Shown in pieces: positions 25,420 through 35,228 of a DNA stretch of 64,000 bases. Each line of letters starts with the position of its first letter. The stretch's first letter is position 1. Under the pieces are notes generated by a model. It ran no database searches. It saw only the letters and a list, made by a program, of their open reading frames with translations, and had not been told where the DNA came from. Made by a program: the position numbers and the translations under genes. This DNA is from Lepidodermella squamata (Eukaryota; Gastrotricha). The stretch is from positions 806,001 through 870,000 of the forward strand of contig JBLDXI010000001.1 of assembly GCA_047495785.1 (NCBI GenBank), read 5' to 3'.

Positions 25420-25899
25420 ATGGGCCAGTTTCCTACCAGTAATTCGGCAACAACATGCGTTGGATTTTGGATTATTCTCATTACGATATTTTCGCTAATT
25501 GCGCTTGGAGTTTTCGCGTATTTCATGATCACGCAGTATCCACATCCGCAAACAGGGCCAACAACTACATCGACGACGCCAACTCCTCCGCAGGATTCTT
25601 CCACTAAATCGGCACAGGCTTTGGTCCTTACGCAGCAGCAGAACGATGCTCAAATTCCGTCGACGGCCAGCGGCAAATCGCAACCTGTCACTGATCAGCG
25701 AGCGGGAACGACGGCTGTTCTGATGCGGAAAAAATGGACGACTTTGAGGAGGAAAGTCTCAAGTACCAAGACCTCGACATCCACGACTACAACGCCGCAA
25801 ACAACGACAACTTCCGAAGAAATTCCGACCCCGCAATGGGTGTCGTATGATGAACTATTCCGAAATCCTGAAAATGCTCGCATTCCATGGTCGTACTAG
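25420..25899 (+). CDS. MGxF array protein 2
   Basis: 159 residues, no intron. It opens MGQFPTSNSATTCVG, then a membrane segment to about residue 36. Two Thr/Ser/Pro tracts flank a basic middle (MRKKWTTLRRK), and the end is aromatic (NARIPWSY). The N-terminus is closest to member 1, its upstream neighbour. A polypyrimidine run ending TTTTAG sits 19 nt before the ATG, in the short gap after member 1. The Thr-rich stretches would suit O-glycosylation if the tail is extracellular. Confidence 0.85.
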   Translation: MGQFPTSNSATTCVGFWIILITIFSLIALGVFAYFMITQYPHPQTGPTTTSTTPTPPQDSSTKSAQALVLTQQQNDAQIPSTASGKSQPVTDQRAGTTAVLMRKKWTTLRRKVSSTKTSTSTTTTPQTTTTSEEIPTPQWVSYDELFRNPENARIPWSY

Positions 25900-26692
25900 G
25901 CCGAAAGCTTGACAATAGCAGTCACTTTTCTACCCGAAATTCCATCAAATATATGCTTTATTTTCTCACAGCTCTTGTAGTTTTTATCAAATTTCGACGC
26001 ATTTCGACTCTTTTTCTGATATAAATCATCTTTCAAATAATAAAATTGCGCATATTTTCTTATGATTCACAACGTTTTTGAGAGAGGTGGTGAAAAAGCT
26101 GTCGATTTTTATAAGCCGAGGCTGAATTGTTCCAGAAAACCTATCAAAGCTGGAAGCTATCAAAAAACCAAAAATCAGAAATACAACCCGCTAGGTTTAT
26201 TGACCCTGATACGTCGATCGATAAGCACCGCATCGGGAAAAATAAGGCAAACAGACACATCATGGGAGAATATCATAGAAACTGGAAATGTTCCGTTTCA
26301 GCCCTCGATTTTTTCGTTTTTATAGTGCAATTTAAAAAATTAGGTTTTACGGTATAAATTAATCATGGAAATCTGAGGCGACAGAAGTTTGCTCTCCGAA
26401 TACCTTCCAATAATTAATTACCTCATCTAGTAGCCCTTTTTCATCTCTTGTAGCGCGTGTATCCAGCCGCGCCGGCTCGTTGCGCTCCAGGATTTTTCTT
26501 CCCTGCTGCGATAATGAAACTGCGCGCAAAAGAAAAAGAGCGTTACGATAACGAACACGCAAACTGCGGCGACAAAAACACAGAGTTATATCCACAAACA
26601 CCTAGCGTGATGTTGCACCACAAAAGTTAACACGGGAAACAAGGCACGGCAGACAATTTTTTCCAACTCAGGTTTTATATATACCGTAGAAC
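25900..26692. other. Intergenic, no gene recognised
   Basis: It has an AATAAA near 26039 and short chance frames only. AACTCAG-type acceptor sequence precedes the next start codon. Confidence 0.45.
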
Positions 26693-27037
26693 ATGGGTAA
26701 ATTTGCGACGACCGACCCGACGACCAACGGCATCGGGGCCTTCAGTATTGTGCTAGGCATCATTCTAATTATCGGTGTCATCGTGCTCATCGTTGTACTT
26801 CAGCCGCTAGCAATGCCGGCTACGACAACCGATTCGCCGCCGACGACAACAACAGCCAGAACAACAACAGCGTTTGTTTCATCGGCGACCAAGTTGAAAT
26901 TTAGCGATTACGAGGGAGCTGTAGCCAGCGTGAAAACCGCCGATCCGAGGCAATTCGTTTCGGTAGAAACAACCGTTCCACCTGCCACTCCCCCGCCTGT
27001 TACACGCCTGGCTTTTCCAAGACTTAGTAGGAGATAA
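26693..27037 (+). CDS. MGxF array protein 3
   Basis: 114 residues, one of the two shortest members. MGKFATTDPTTNGIGAF leads into a membrane segment (about 15-38) rich in Ile/Val, then a Thr tract (TTTDSPPTTTTARTTT) and a short tail ending RLAFPRLSRR. AATAAA at 27119. It shares the Thr-Thr-Asn-x-Ile-Gly core with the rest of the array but not the C-terminal blocks. It stands apart from its neighbours, with about 0.8 kb before and 1.2 kb after. Confidence 0.85.
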   Translation: MGKFATTDPTTNGIGAFSIVLGIILIIGVIVLIVVLQPLAMPATTTDSPPTTTTARTTTAFVSSATKLKFSDYEGAVASVKTADPRQFVSVETTVPPATPPPVTRLAFPRLSRR

Positions 27038-28269
27038 AGCAGGAATTTTCGCTTTCTCAAGACTGCCTCTCCTTCTGCTTCATCTCATACCTAATATTTT
27101 CGACGGCGAAGAATTCTGAATAAAGAGCCATGTAAAATGTAAAAGCTTCTAAAGACTCTTATTTTATATCATGTTCGATGAAGTGTCGAGACGTTGAGAG
27201 GCTTGCGAGACATAATTTTTTAAGACAGCTTTGACACTTTCTACCATGGAAAATTGAACAATTTAAATGGTCTTTTCAGTTTTATTAGGCTTGGTCGTAA
27301 ATAATCTGGGCCGCGGCGTTGAATGCGATTAATTCATCTGTCAACTCGGAATTTTCTCAACACAGTATGAATGAAACGCAAACTTGATCCATTGTTATTG
27401 TTATGAGCGAGAAATTCAATGCGAATTTTTTTGAAAATATGTTGGCGATTATTTTTTGTCGCCTTAAACCTCCTTAAGTTATTCATTCTTTGTTGTAGTG
27501 TTCAATATTTTTTTCAAGCGCCAAAACACATCCGCACCCGTTTAATTAATTTTCACTAATTAATTGGTATTAATCATGCCCAGTCCACGATGGTGAGGCT
27601 CGAGGCATATTCCTAATAATTTTGACGCTGGTTCAACTTGCAAATTTTTTACCACCGACAGCCTCCACGAAATGTGTAAGTATTTTTCTACAATATCATG
27701 AAACCCTGCGAGAAGCTTTCGCGCTATTACGCACTCTGCGCTGACTATTCAGAGAATAAAAACGGCAAAAAATCAGATAAGCTTGGAGTTAGCGTTAGCT
27801 CTCATTAAATTTTCATTTCACGAGTCATTGATACTTTGACATGATCGGTGTTGAGTTCCGCAGTTAAATTCTAAACAAAGCCGGCATTAAAACGAACAAT
27901 GAGATAAACTGAATACCCGCTAATTGGGTGACAGTACGTCGCAAAAACTGCGCAGTTTTTCAACACACAGGATAAAAATTACGTTTGACCTTATCACAGG
28001 CGCACATTGTTATTTTGGCCGCGCGCTCGCATTGTTGACACGGCGCGATTCGCCATCATCAACTCTATGACCGCGGATTTGACGCGTCTCAAGTGAGCGC
28101 GCGGTTTTTACATAAAAATCCAGCAATAAAACAATAAAAAAGGCATCTTTAAAAAATTACCACGCCATAACATTGTCGAAAAACATTTTTAAACTTGAAG
28201 AGATAACCTTTATTTTAAAAAAATCGATATAATTGTTTTTTTCAGGTATAGATTTTATCGAGAGAGAAA
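27038..28269. other. Intergenic, no gene recognised
   Basis: 1.2 kb of AT-rich sequence between array members 3 and 4. No coding or RNA feature is supported. The stretch TTTTTTTCAG ends about 25 nt before the next ATG. Confidence 0.45.
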
Positions 28270-28653
28270 ATGGGAGTTTTCTTAGTCGCTGGTAACTCTG
28301 GAAACAATATAGCGACCAATTGCATCGGTATTGCAATGATTATTATAGGAATTGTGGCTATAATCGGATTCATCGTTTTATTCATAATTATATGTGGAAT
28401 TCCTAAAATTGTTCAAACTGAGATACCATTAGAGGCAGCTACTCAAGCTCCAATGCCAGCGAGATTCATAGTCGATACCGCGGAAGCTAGTACAAAGGCG
28501 GTGACATTAGGCCCTGTTTATTTGGTAACAAATCCTAAACCGACCTCTGCTGCAAACAGCGATGACAGCCTGGCGAGTCGAAATTTTGTGCCTGAAAAAT
28601 CGGCGGATTCTCGTCAGCAAATCGTGGCTAAAAGTCGGCGGATGCAAGGCTGA
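28270..28653 (+). CDS. MGxF array protein 4
   Basis: 127 residues. The N-terminus (MGVFLVAGNSGNNIATNCIG) is about five residues longer than in most members but keeps the Thr-Asn-Cys-Ile-Gly core. The membrane segment is at about 20-44 and unusually Ile-rich. The tail is modest in Thr, with Lys/Arg toward the end (KSRRMQG). A TTTTTTCAG acceptor sits in the leader at about 28244. Confidence 0.8.
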   Translation: MGVFLVAGNSGNNIATNCIGIAMIIIGIVAIIGFIVLFIIICGIPKIVQTEIPLEAATQAPMPARFIVDTAEASTKAVTLGPVYLVTNPKPTSAANSDDSLASRNFVPEKSADSRQQIVAKSRRMQG

Positions 28654-28959
28654 TAGAGGGAGAGGAAAAAAGCCGGCTTGTCACCTTAAACGATGACCTT
28701 GTTGATTGTTTACCTCATTTGATCTTTGTAATACGAAAACGTGATTACGCGCTTTGTAAACAGATTATTTTATTTACAATTATCCCGTGACCTAGAACTC
28801 CCGGCCCAAAATACACTCATCCTACCTCTCACAACCCGTGCTTGTCGATAATCTCGGCTGAGAATAACCTTTATTTTTGTACCCTTTTGTAATAATGTCC
28901 TAACGAGGTATAAAACTATGACTATGCGAATTTTTTTTAGATTGTTTTAGAGAAAAATA

Positions 28960-29379
28960 ATGGGACAATTTGCTTTGATTTCTAATGGCGATTCAACTGT
29001 GGATTCAGTTAACGGAATCGGCATTTTTATGATAGTCCTCGGAATTGTTTCACTCATCGGCATAATTGTTTGTGTTATCGTGATAACGATGATTCAACCG
29101 GTCAAATCTGACTCGGATGCCGCAAGCGATGTTAGCCCGAATAAACTCAACGAACCGGACCCCGGCGATCAGGCGACTACTCCAACATACATAGGCCGGG
29201 TTGCTACATCGACAGCGCTTTACGGCGGGACACTCAAGACCAGAATTGTAACGCCAGCATTGACTGACTACGACGTTATCACTGTTTCGACTCGCCGGCG
29301 GTCGGTTCGCAACAAAATTCGGCGCAAATCTCGCCACCATGAAACACCGTCGAAATCACGCCGGCGCCTGGATAGTTGA
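28960..29379 (+). CDS. MGxF array protein 5
   Basis: 139 residues. The N-terminus MGQFALISNGDSTVDSVNGIG belongs with members 6 and 13 (the GDSxVDxxNxxG type). A membrane segment at about 21-45 is followed by an Asp/Pro-rich region and a strongly basic tail (RRRSVRNKIRRKSRHH). The leader contains TTTTTTTTAG about 19 nt before the ATG. Only 134 nt separate its stop from the next member. Confidence 0.85.
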   Translation: MGQFALISNGDSTVDSVNGIGIFMIVLGIVSLIGIIVCVIVITMIQPVKSDSDAASDVSPNKLNEPDPGDQATTPTYIGRVATSTALYGGTLKTRIVTPALTDYDVITVSTRRRSVRNKIRRKSRHHETPSKSRRRLDS

Positions 29380-29513
29380 AAAATCATCTCAAAATTTTGC
29401 ATCTCGCCTTTGCACATAATATTCAGGGTTTCATATCATTTCGTGCAATATCAATTAAAGACAGTTTTTGTTCATTTTATTTTCATTTAGATTTTATTTT
29501 CCGTATAGCAAAA

Positions 29514-30092
29514 ATGGGGCAGTTTTCGTTATATTCTGCTGGCGATTCTAACGTCGATTCAATCAATTGTATCGGAGTTATGCTGATACTAATTGGCATC
29601 GGCGCCATCGCTGCGCTGGTCGTGCTATTCGTTTACCTTGGCATGACGCCGAAACCAGTGCCAAACCGAGACTCGCCCGATACAGCGCCGACTACGGAAG
29701 ATCCGCGGTTGAACAGCGACAGGGGCGGTACAACGAAGAGCATCTATTCGGAATACGACCAGTCGATCCGCGTGGCTGGACTTCTGAGCCGTGACGGCCA
29801 GGACTGGCGCCTGCAGACTGGCAACCGCCGCGAGGAGGTGTTCGAAATTCAGCCTCCGCCATCGCCTGAGCCAACACCAGCTCCTCGCCCGTCGCGAACC
29901 ACACCAAGGGTTAGAACTAACGTTACTTCAGCCCCTAAAGCTCCAGCCCCTAAAGCCCCGCAATACAATAATGACGACTACTACGAGGACTATGAAGATT
30001 CTGCCCAGCCGCCGAAACCGGCTGCTGGCGTTGTGGCTGGCTTGGTTAAGGTGAATGCGCGCCGGCCGGCTGCCCGGAGAAGATTCAGGTGA
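29514..30092 (+). CDS. MGxF array protein 6
   Basis: 192 residues from the ATG at 29514, chosen because it gives the family N-terminus MGQFSLYSAGDSNVDSINCIG; the longer upstream frame crosses a TTTCATTTAG acceptor. After the membrane segment (about 21-45) come VAGLLSRDGQDWRLQTGNRR and EEVFEIQPPP, a block shared with members 1 and 13. A Pro/Ala tract and an acidic Tyr cluster (DDYYEDYEDS) follow, then a basic end (RRPAARRRFR). AATAAA lies near 30318. Confidence 0.85.
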   Translation: MGQFSLYSAGDSNVDSINCIGVMLILIGIGAIAALVVLFVYLGMTPKPVPNRDSPDTAPTTEDPRLNSDRGGTTKSIYSEYDQSIRVAGLLSRDGQDWRLQTGNRREEVFEIQPPPSPEPTPAPRPSRTTPRVRTNVTSAPKAPAPKAPQYNNDDYYEDYEDSAQPPKPAAGVVAGLVKVNARRPAARRRFR

Positions 30093-31541
30093 ACAAAGTG
30101 ATGGAAAAAAATCAATAATTGCCAAAAACGCTGCCTCTTGACCAATCTCAGCAACTATTGTGTTGTAAATATTGTTTTATTTTACTGTTTTGCCATCCAT
30201 CTACATCTCGTTTGGTGATATGGGTTTATCAAAAATTATTGTGAATATCTTAAGTTTATTTACTGCTATTTATTGTGCGCTATCGTGCCGTAGCTAGTTT
30301 TAAATGAATCACTTTTACAATAAAAACCAGAAAATTTTCGGAATTTGTGAAGGATTCCTGTTTTCTTTCATTCCATTTCGAATTCATCATGTTGGATAGG
30401 AATCATTTTTCCAACAGAACACCAGGCAGCCTCAAAAGAGCATAAAGATCGGCTTAAATAAAGCTTTAACAGGTACCAAACAACTATTAATCGGTCTTCG
30501 AAACAAAATTTCTTAGATTAGGTAATGATCGATTTTTATTCAGCTTCCATCAAGAAATCAGTTTTTCACCGATCGAAGCGAACTTGAGTTGACGACTCTT
30601 TTTCTTTTTTTGCTGTGGAAGTGGTCCAAAAATTATTCAAAATTTCTGAAAATTTCCACTGACCCAAAATTTGCCCAGATCTGCAAATTCAAAATCCGTG
30701 ATTCGCAGAATTATTGTAATTAATTAATCAAAATTATTCTGAAACCCTTTATTTTGGCCAGAAAAACTCAAATGTCTTTGAAGGAAGTTCTTACCAGGAA
30801 AAACTGACGAAAGTAGGACTTAACCTTAGACAAAAAAGGTATCAACAGTTGACATTATTTGACAGATTTGGGATTTGAGACAAACAGGTCAAATTTGTTG
30901 AGAGCTTCAACGTCTCAAGCATTCAAGTGAAGAGGGAACAGCATATTTTATTCAAATTATTAATAATTAAAACCTTGATGTTTGAAACACTGATATAATA
31001 TAAGCTAATGAGAGGTGCAGGAAACGCGAGCCGTGGGTTGCCGTTATCTCACGCTGGCATTAGTAATGAAAGCCGCGCGTTTCATCCTGCCGCGTTGAAG
31101 ATATTTTTTGCGACCGCGCACGCATTCTTCGACAACAAAGAGAGCGCCGCAAATGCGCAAAAAGAACAGCTTGTGGGAACGCAGCACGAGAAGGCAGGCA
31201 GCAGCATGTTGGCACAGCGCCGCTGTTGGCGTTTTAGCCGCGGTGATGATGATTACACGGTTGGATAAAAAAATCTTGAACCTTTTTTATTGAAAAATAA
31301 AGGCAAATTTTTGAAACAAAAACAATAAACAACAAAAGAGCGTCGTTTGCCGTGACAAGTGAGCTTCGACGTTTATTATCCGCTATTAGTGAGCTCGGCC
31401 TCGGCAAATATTGCGTTTCAGAGGCGTTTTGCGGGTATCATCGAGAGCATCTAGCTGTAATTAATTCCGCGATATTATTACGCATTAAGAGATAACCAGA
31501 GGCTAAATAACCGACGACGTGTTAAAAAACAACAAAAAACA
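30093..31541. other. Intergenic, no gene recognised
   Basis: 1.4 kb between array members 6 and 7. Short chance frames only; no inverted or tandem repeat stands out. Confidence 0.45.
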
Positions 31542-32258
31542 ATGGGAAAGTTTACGCCAAACGACTGCAACACAACATGTGCTGGTTACATCGTCATCAT
31601 CATCTCGGTCGTCTCGGCTGTTGGCATCGCGCTGATGGTCGCCTACATCTCGAAGGTGCCGATGCCGAAAGCGGGATCGGACGATAGCGACGACTCGGTT
31701 GTTACTGTCGCGATTACTACTACTACTACTAGGCCCCCTCCTCCACGCCCGCCTCCGACGACACTCAGAAACGTGGTGATGGACCCAACTCAAGCGCCTT
31801 ATGTCAATGTTTCAGCACCAGCGCCAGCTCCTGCACCTGGGACTATAGCTGGCTTGACACCTAACATAACGGGGCAATCTTCTGTTCCAGCAGCCTCGGT
31901 GCCGGTAAACCCACCTGTCCCCAGTTCCCCAGTTGCTGATCCGAGAAACATCCCAGCAGTACCTCAGCCAATTCCTGGACCTGCCCCGCTGCCTGGTCCG
32001 CAGCCTGGTCAAGATCTTGGCCCAATTCCAGGTCCGGGTCCCTTGCCAAACCAGCCCCCGGCTCGACCCCCGACGGGATCTATCGGCGGCCCTGGCACTC
32101 AGAACGAGATGGACCCTGATTACTACGCCGATTACGAGTCGTTAATGGCAGCGTTAAAACGACGAAATGAAGAGTTGGAAACAACGACTGTAGCTCGCCG
32201 GCTTCCGGTCAGGCGGCGTAAGACGACAACACAGTCCGTCTACTACGCTGCCTACTAG
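31542..32258 (+). CDS. MGxF array protein 7
   Basis: 238 residues, the longest member. MGKFTPNDCNTTCAGY precedes the membrane segment (about 16-38). A short Thr run leads to a long Pro/Gly/Ala-rich stretch with repeated PGP units (PIPGPAPLPGPQPGQ), probably an extended rod. The end has an acidic Tyr cluster (DPDYYADYES) and a basic segment (RRLPVRRRK). AATAAA at 32365 is followed 40 nt later by a TTTTTTTAG acceptor, then member 8. Confidence 0.85.
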   Translation: MGKFTPNDCNTTCAGYIVIIISVVSAVGIALMVAYISKVPMPKAGSDDSDDSVVTVAITTTTTRPPPPRPPPTTLRNVVMDPTQAPYVNVSAPAPAPAPGTIAGLTPNITGQSSVPAASVPVNPPVPSSPVADPRNIPAVPQPIPGPAPLPGPQPGQDLGPIPGPGPLPNQPPARPPTGSIGGPGTQNEMDPDYYADYESLMAALKRRNEELETTTVARRLPVRRRKTTTQSVYYAAY

Positions 32259-32424
32259 AAACATATTTGAATCTCACTATTTTGTCCTAGCGATTTCATT
32301 GCTCAATTTCATTTTAACTCAGCTTTTGGGTTTCGAAAATTCGATAATCACATGTACTCATTTAAATAAAATCTTTAATTTGAATTTTTTTTAATATTTT
32401 TTTAGGGCTTTTATGAGGAAGTTG

Positions 32425-32763
32425 ATGGGGAAATTTCCGACAACTGACCACAACACATCCGGAACTGGTTACACGCTCATTGGACTTGGAATTTTAACTT
32501 TCATTTGCCTCATTGTCCTTATCGTTTATGTCGTGATAAATACCAGCCCTACCGCGACAGCTTCGCCCACTAAGGCGCCAAACAGCGATAAGGCATCGAA
32601 AAGCCTGAACGAAGCTCCGGCTCCTCCTGTGCCAAAAATGGACGAAACGCCGCCTCGACGCGTCAAAAAATTACCGGGTAGCGATTCCGGCAATAAGCTG
32701 CTCAGAGTCGTAAATATCAAACTTACTGGAAATGAAGCTATTTTAACTTTGGATGAAAGATGA
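32425..32763 (+). CDS. MGxF array protein 8
   Basis: 112 residues from the second ATG (MGKFPTTDHNTSGTGYT), preferred over an ATG 12 nt upstream because it restores the family N-terminus. The membrane segment is at about 16-39. The short tail has an Ala/Pro/Lys stretch and ends in a strand-like block (RVVNIKLTGNEAILTLDER) comparable to the end blocks of members 16 and 18. It lies 166 nt after member 7 and 156 nt before member 9. Confidence 0.85.
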   Translation: MGKFPTTDHNTSGTGYTLIGLGILTFICLIVLIVYVVINTSPTATASPTKAPNSDKASKSLNEAPAPPVPKMDETPPRRVKKLPGSDSGNKLLRVVNIKLTGNEAILTLDER

Positions 32764-32919
32764 TTTTAGTATAATTTCTTAAAAAATCAATTTATTTTTG
32801 CTATAAATGTTACCTCGTCATTTATGCCCTACCAGCTTTCAGTCCCTTGTGCCCTGCAGTATTGTATATTAATTATTTTAAGGATGAATTTTATAAATTT
32901 GAATATTTAGACTTTTAGT

Positions 32920-33519
32920 ATGGGAAAATTTGCGACCGGCAATCTGACGCAAGATGGGATTGGTGGCTGCCAAATAGCCCTTGGCATAGTCGTAATCATT
33001 TTAATTATCGTTTTAATCGTCTTCACCGCCTTGATCCCACAACCGAATACTGCAACGACAACGGCTGCACCTCCTGCTACCACCGTGAAGCCAAAATCGC
33101 TAGCAGCACCAGCACCAGCACCAGCACCGGCCGCCGCACCGGCACCAACCTCATCCCAAGTCAGACCGGCTCCTCAAGCTGCCCCAGCTGAAAACCTGAA
33201 AGCTTACGGGGAGCTGCCTACGACGGCGCCCGTCATTCGAACACGATCGACAAAGAAAACGACCAAAAGCCATAAAACAACAACACTCGGCGATTATTAT
33301 GGTGAATTACTAATTTTTCAATGTTTTTTATATAATTTAGTCGACATTTTAGAAGATGACGAGAGTTACAACCCACCGCCGCCGCCTCCTAACCGTAAAG
33401 CTGTCGGTCGGCATCACCGCCACCATCATCATCATTTTATTAAAGAGCATAGAAATATGGCTCATGATGAAGAGTTGGATGACGATGCCTTATTCCCAGA
33501 ACTCAACCGCGCGCTCTAA
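32920..33519 (+). CDS. MGxF array protein 9
   Basis: 199 residues if read straight through, or 186 if a 39-nt intron at 33302-33340 (GTGAAT...ATTTAG) is removed. Splicing gives GDYYVDILEDDE, which resembles the acidic Tyr clusters of members 6 and 7. MGKFATGNLTQDGIGG, a membrane segment (about 17-41), an Ala-Pro repeat and a proline run come first, then a His cluster (GRHHRHHHHHF), unusual in the family. AATAAA near 33701. Confidence 0.8.
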   Translation: MGKFATGNLTQDGIGGCQIALGIVVIILIIVLIVFTALIPQPNTATTTAAPPATTVKPKSLAAPAPAPAPAAAPAPTSSQVRPAPQAAPAENLKAYGELPTTAPVIRTRSTKKTTKSHKTTTLGDYYGELLIFQCFLYNLVDILEDDESYNPPPPPPNRKAVGRHHRHHHHHFIKEHRNMAHDEELDDDALFPELNRAL

Positions 33520-33947
33520 AATGGCGGAAATCATTTTTTAAAATGAACTCTTCTTCTATACCTACTATATAGGACAGGCTGCTCAACTGCTGAAATACGT
33601 GATGATCATTAAAATCAAAATTTTCAAAATGCTCAAATCAAAAAAGTTATATCTGGGTTTATTTATAGCTTTCAATTGCTGCTACTAATATTTTTTGGAG
33701 AATAAATAATGGAATTACTGTCCCGAAATTTCCCTCAACAGGTTGTTTTTTTTATGAAAGTAATCACAAATAATACCGCTGCTATAAACACTTGAGAATC
33801 ACGAGCGAGACCGTTATTGAAATTCCTATTTCAGCATTTCTTTATAGGTATAGCGCGGAGATCTTTTAACCCAGTCTAAGTGTTGCTGGTTTTCAATTTT
33901 TGATCAGCTAGAATTTTTTCTCAGGATTAACTGCAATCTGTAATCAA
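33520..33947. other. Intergenic, 3' region of member 9
   Basis: It holds the AATAAA near 33701 and a TTTTTTCTCAG acceptor-like site about 25 nt before member 10. Nothing else is seen. Confidence 0.45.
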
Positions 33948-34442
33948 ATGGCTGGCGATAGTGACTCGAAAGGTTGCGCCATAAGCGTCATATTAATCAT
34001 TATTTTGGTCACTTCAGCGGTTATAATTGGAGCTTCAGTTTTCTGCTGGATCGGACTATCCGCATCAAATTCTGGCTCGCCCGACAAAGAAGGAGTTTCC
34101 GTAGCGATAGACCACCAAGAACCCAAGGAACTAAAGACAATGTCAGTAACAACAACTTTACCAGCTGTCCTGGAAACAACGCAAATTCCGAATTCAACAA
34201 CAAAAAGTTTTCTAAATAGGAAGCGTTCTCATAGGGGCAGTCGTTTTAACAATCGAAAAGGGCCTGAAGAGCTCAACCCTAAGCCGAAAAAATATGCTGC
34301 CTATGTTCGCGCTCCACAGCCCGAAGATCCTCATTTCGGGTGGTTTCCGTTCAATCCATTCGTCGATCGATCCTATAATAATTCGACCGAGAAAACAACG
34401 AACTTTACAATCGATTTGAATGTCACGTCTACTTCTCCTTAG
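33948..34442 (+). CDS. MGxF array protein 10 (divergent)
   Basis: 164 residues. The N-terminus is MAGDSDSKGCAISVILII, lacking Gly2 and the TSN...TN motif, but position, size, single membrane segment (about 11-36) and Thr-containing tail match the array. Several N-x-S/T sites lie near the C-terminus (NNST, NFT, NVT). It is the most divergent member and may have changed membrane targeting. AATAAA near 34474. Confidence 0.75.
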   Translation: MAGDSDSKGCAISVILIIILVTSAVIIGASVFCWIGLSASNSGSPDKEGVSVAIDHQEPKELKTMSVTTTLPAVLETTQIPNSTTKSFLNRKRSHRGSRFNNRKGPEELNPKPKKYAAYVRAPQPEDPHFGWFPFNPFVDRSYNNSTEKTTNFTIDLNVTSTSP

Positions 34443-34711
34443 ATATAAGACTTGTTAATGCTACTTGAGAAGAAATAAAAATGTACTATACAACACCTGC
34501 TGAATTAGTCTCAAGGAACTAAACGTGTCATTATACCAATTTCACGGCTCTAATTTCAACCGCGTCCGCGCGGGTAAACATCAAAAATGCGCGCGCCAGT
34601 AAACAACTAACACCTAGTTTTACAGAAATATCAGTTTGAAATAATAACGTTGATGTAGTTAATAAAGTGGTCGCCGGACACTGATCAACTGTAGCAAGTA
34701 CAAGGCGAGGC

Positions 34712-35107
34712 ATGGGACGCTTCTCCACCTCAAATTCGAGTACCAACTGCATCGGAGTTTTGAGCATCATTATAGGGGTGCTTGTCTTGGCTGGAATCGT
34801 CGTGCTATTCACAACTATCGGATTCCAATTCTGGAGACCAGGTGGGGTAACAACCGCAGCTCCTACTACAACAATTCAAGTTACGCGGAAATCAAAAACT
34901 AAAACGACTACAACAACAGCTGAAACGCTGAGCGATGTCTCTTATTCTTCTAATTCGACGAATTCCCGGCCTAGGGTAGTCAAACGGCTACTGAAGAATT
35001 CGATACTGCCCCTCGAAGCTTTCGGCCGATTGTTTCAATTGATGGACGCGGAAATCGACTCGGCTGAAAATATGACTGAAATCAGCCCGAGTCGTAATTC
35101 ATTTTGA
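34712..35107 (+). CDS. MGxF array protein 11
   Basis: 131 residues. MGRFSTSNSSTNCIGVLSII is very close to members 12 and 14. The membrane segment is at about 15-38. A Thr/Lys tract (RKSKTKTTTTTAET) is followed by a Leu-rich C-terminal block. AATAAA at 35147. It is the last plus-strand member before the antisense kinase gene. Confidence 0.85.
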   Translation: MGRFSTSNSSTNCIGVLSIIIGVLVLAGIVVLFTTIGFQFWRPGGVTTAAPTTTIQVTRKSKTKTTTTTAETLSDVSYSSNSTNSRPRVVKRLLKNSILPLEAFGRLFQLMDAEIDSAENMTEISPSRNSF

Positions 35108-35228
35108 CCAGCTTACGATTTATTATATAAGCACCACAGGTGTCTAAATAAAATGTTGCACAACTTTTTTTGTAATAATTACATTTTTTTCGGGAGAAAT
35201 ATGGTGCTGTAGTCGTTAGTAAGTGTTA

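Noticed and set aside
26062-26357. Plus-strand open frames of 76-87 codons between array members 2 and 3
   Set aside because: No family similarity, no membrane segment, overlapping frames and low-complexity Lys/Asn content typical of chance.
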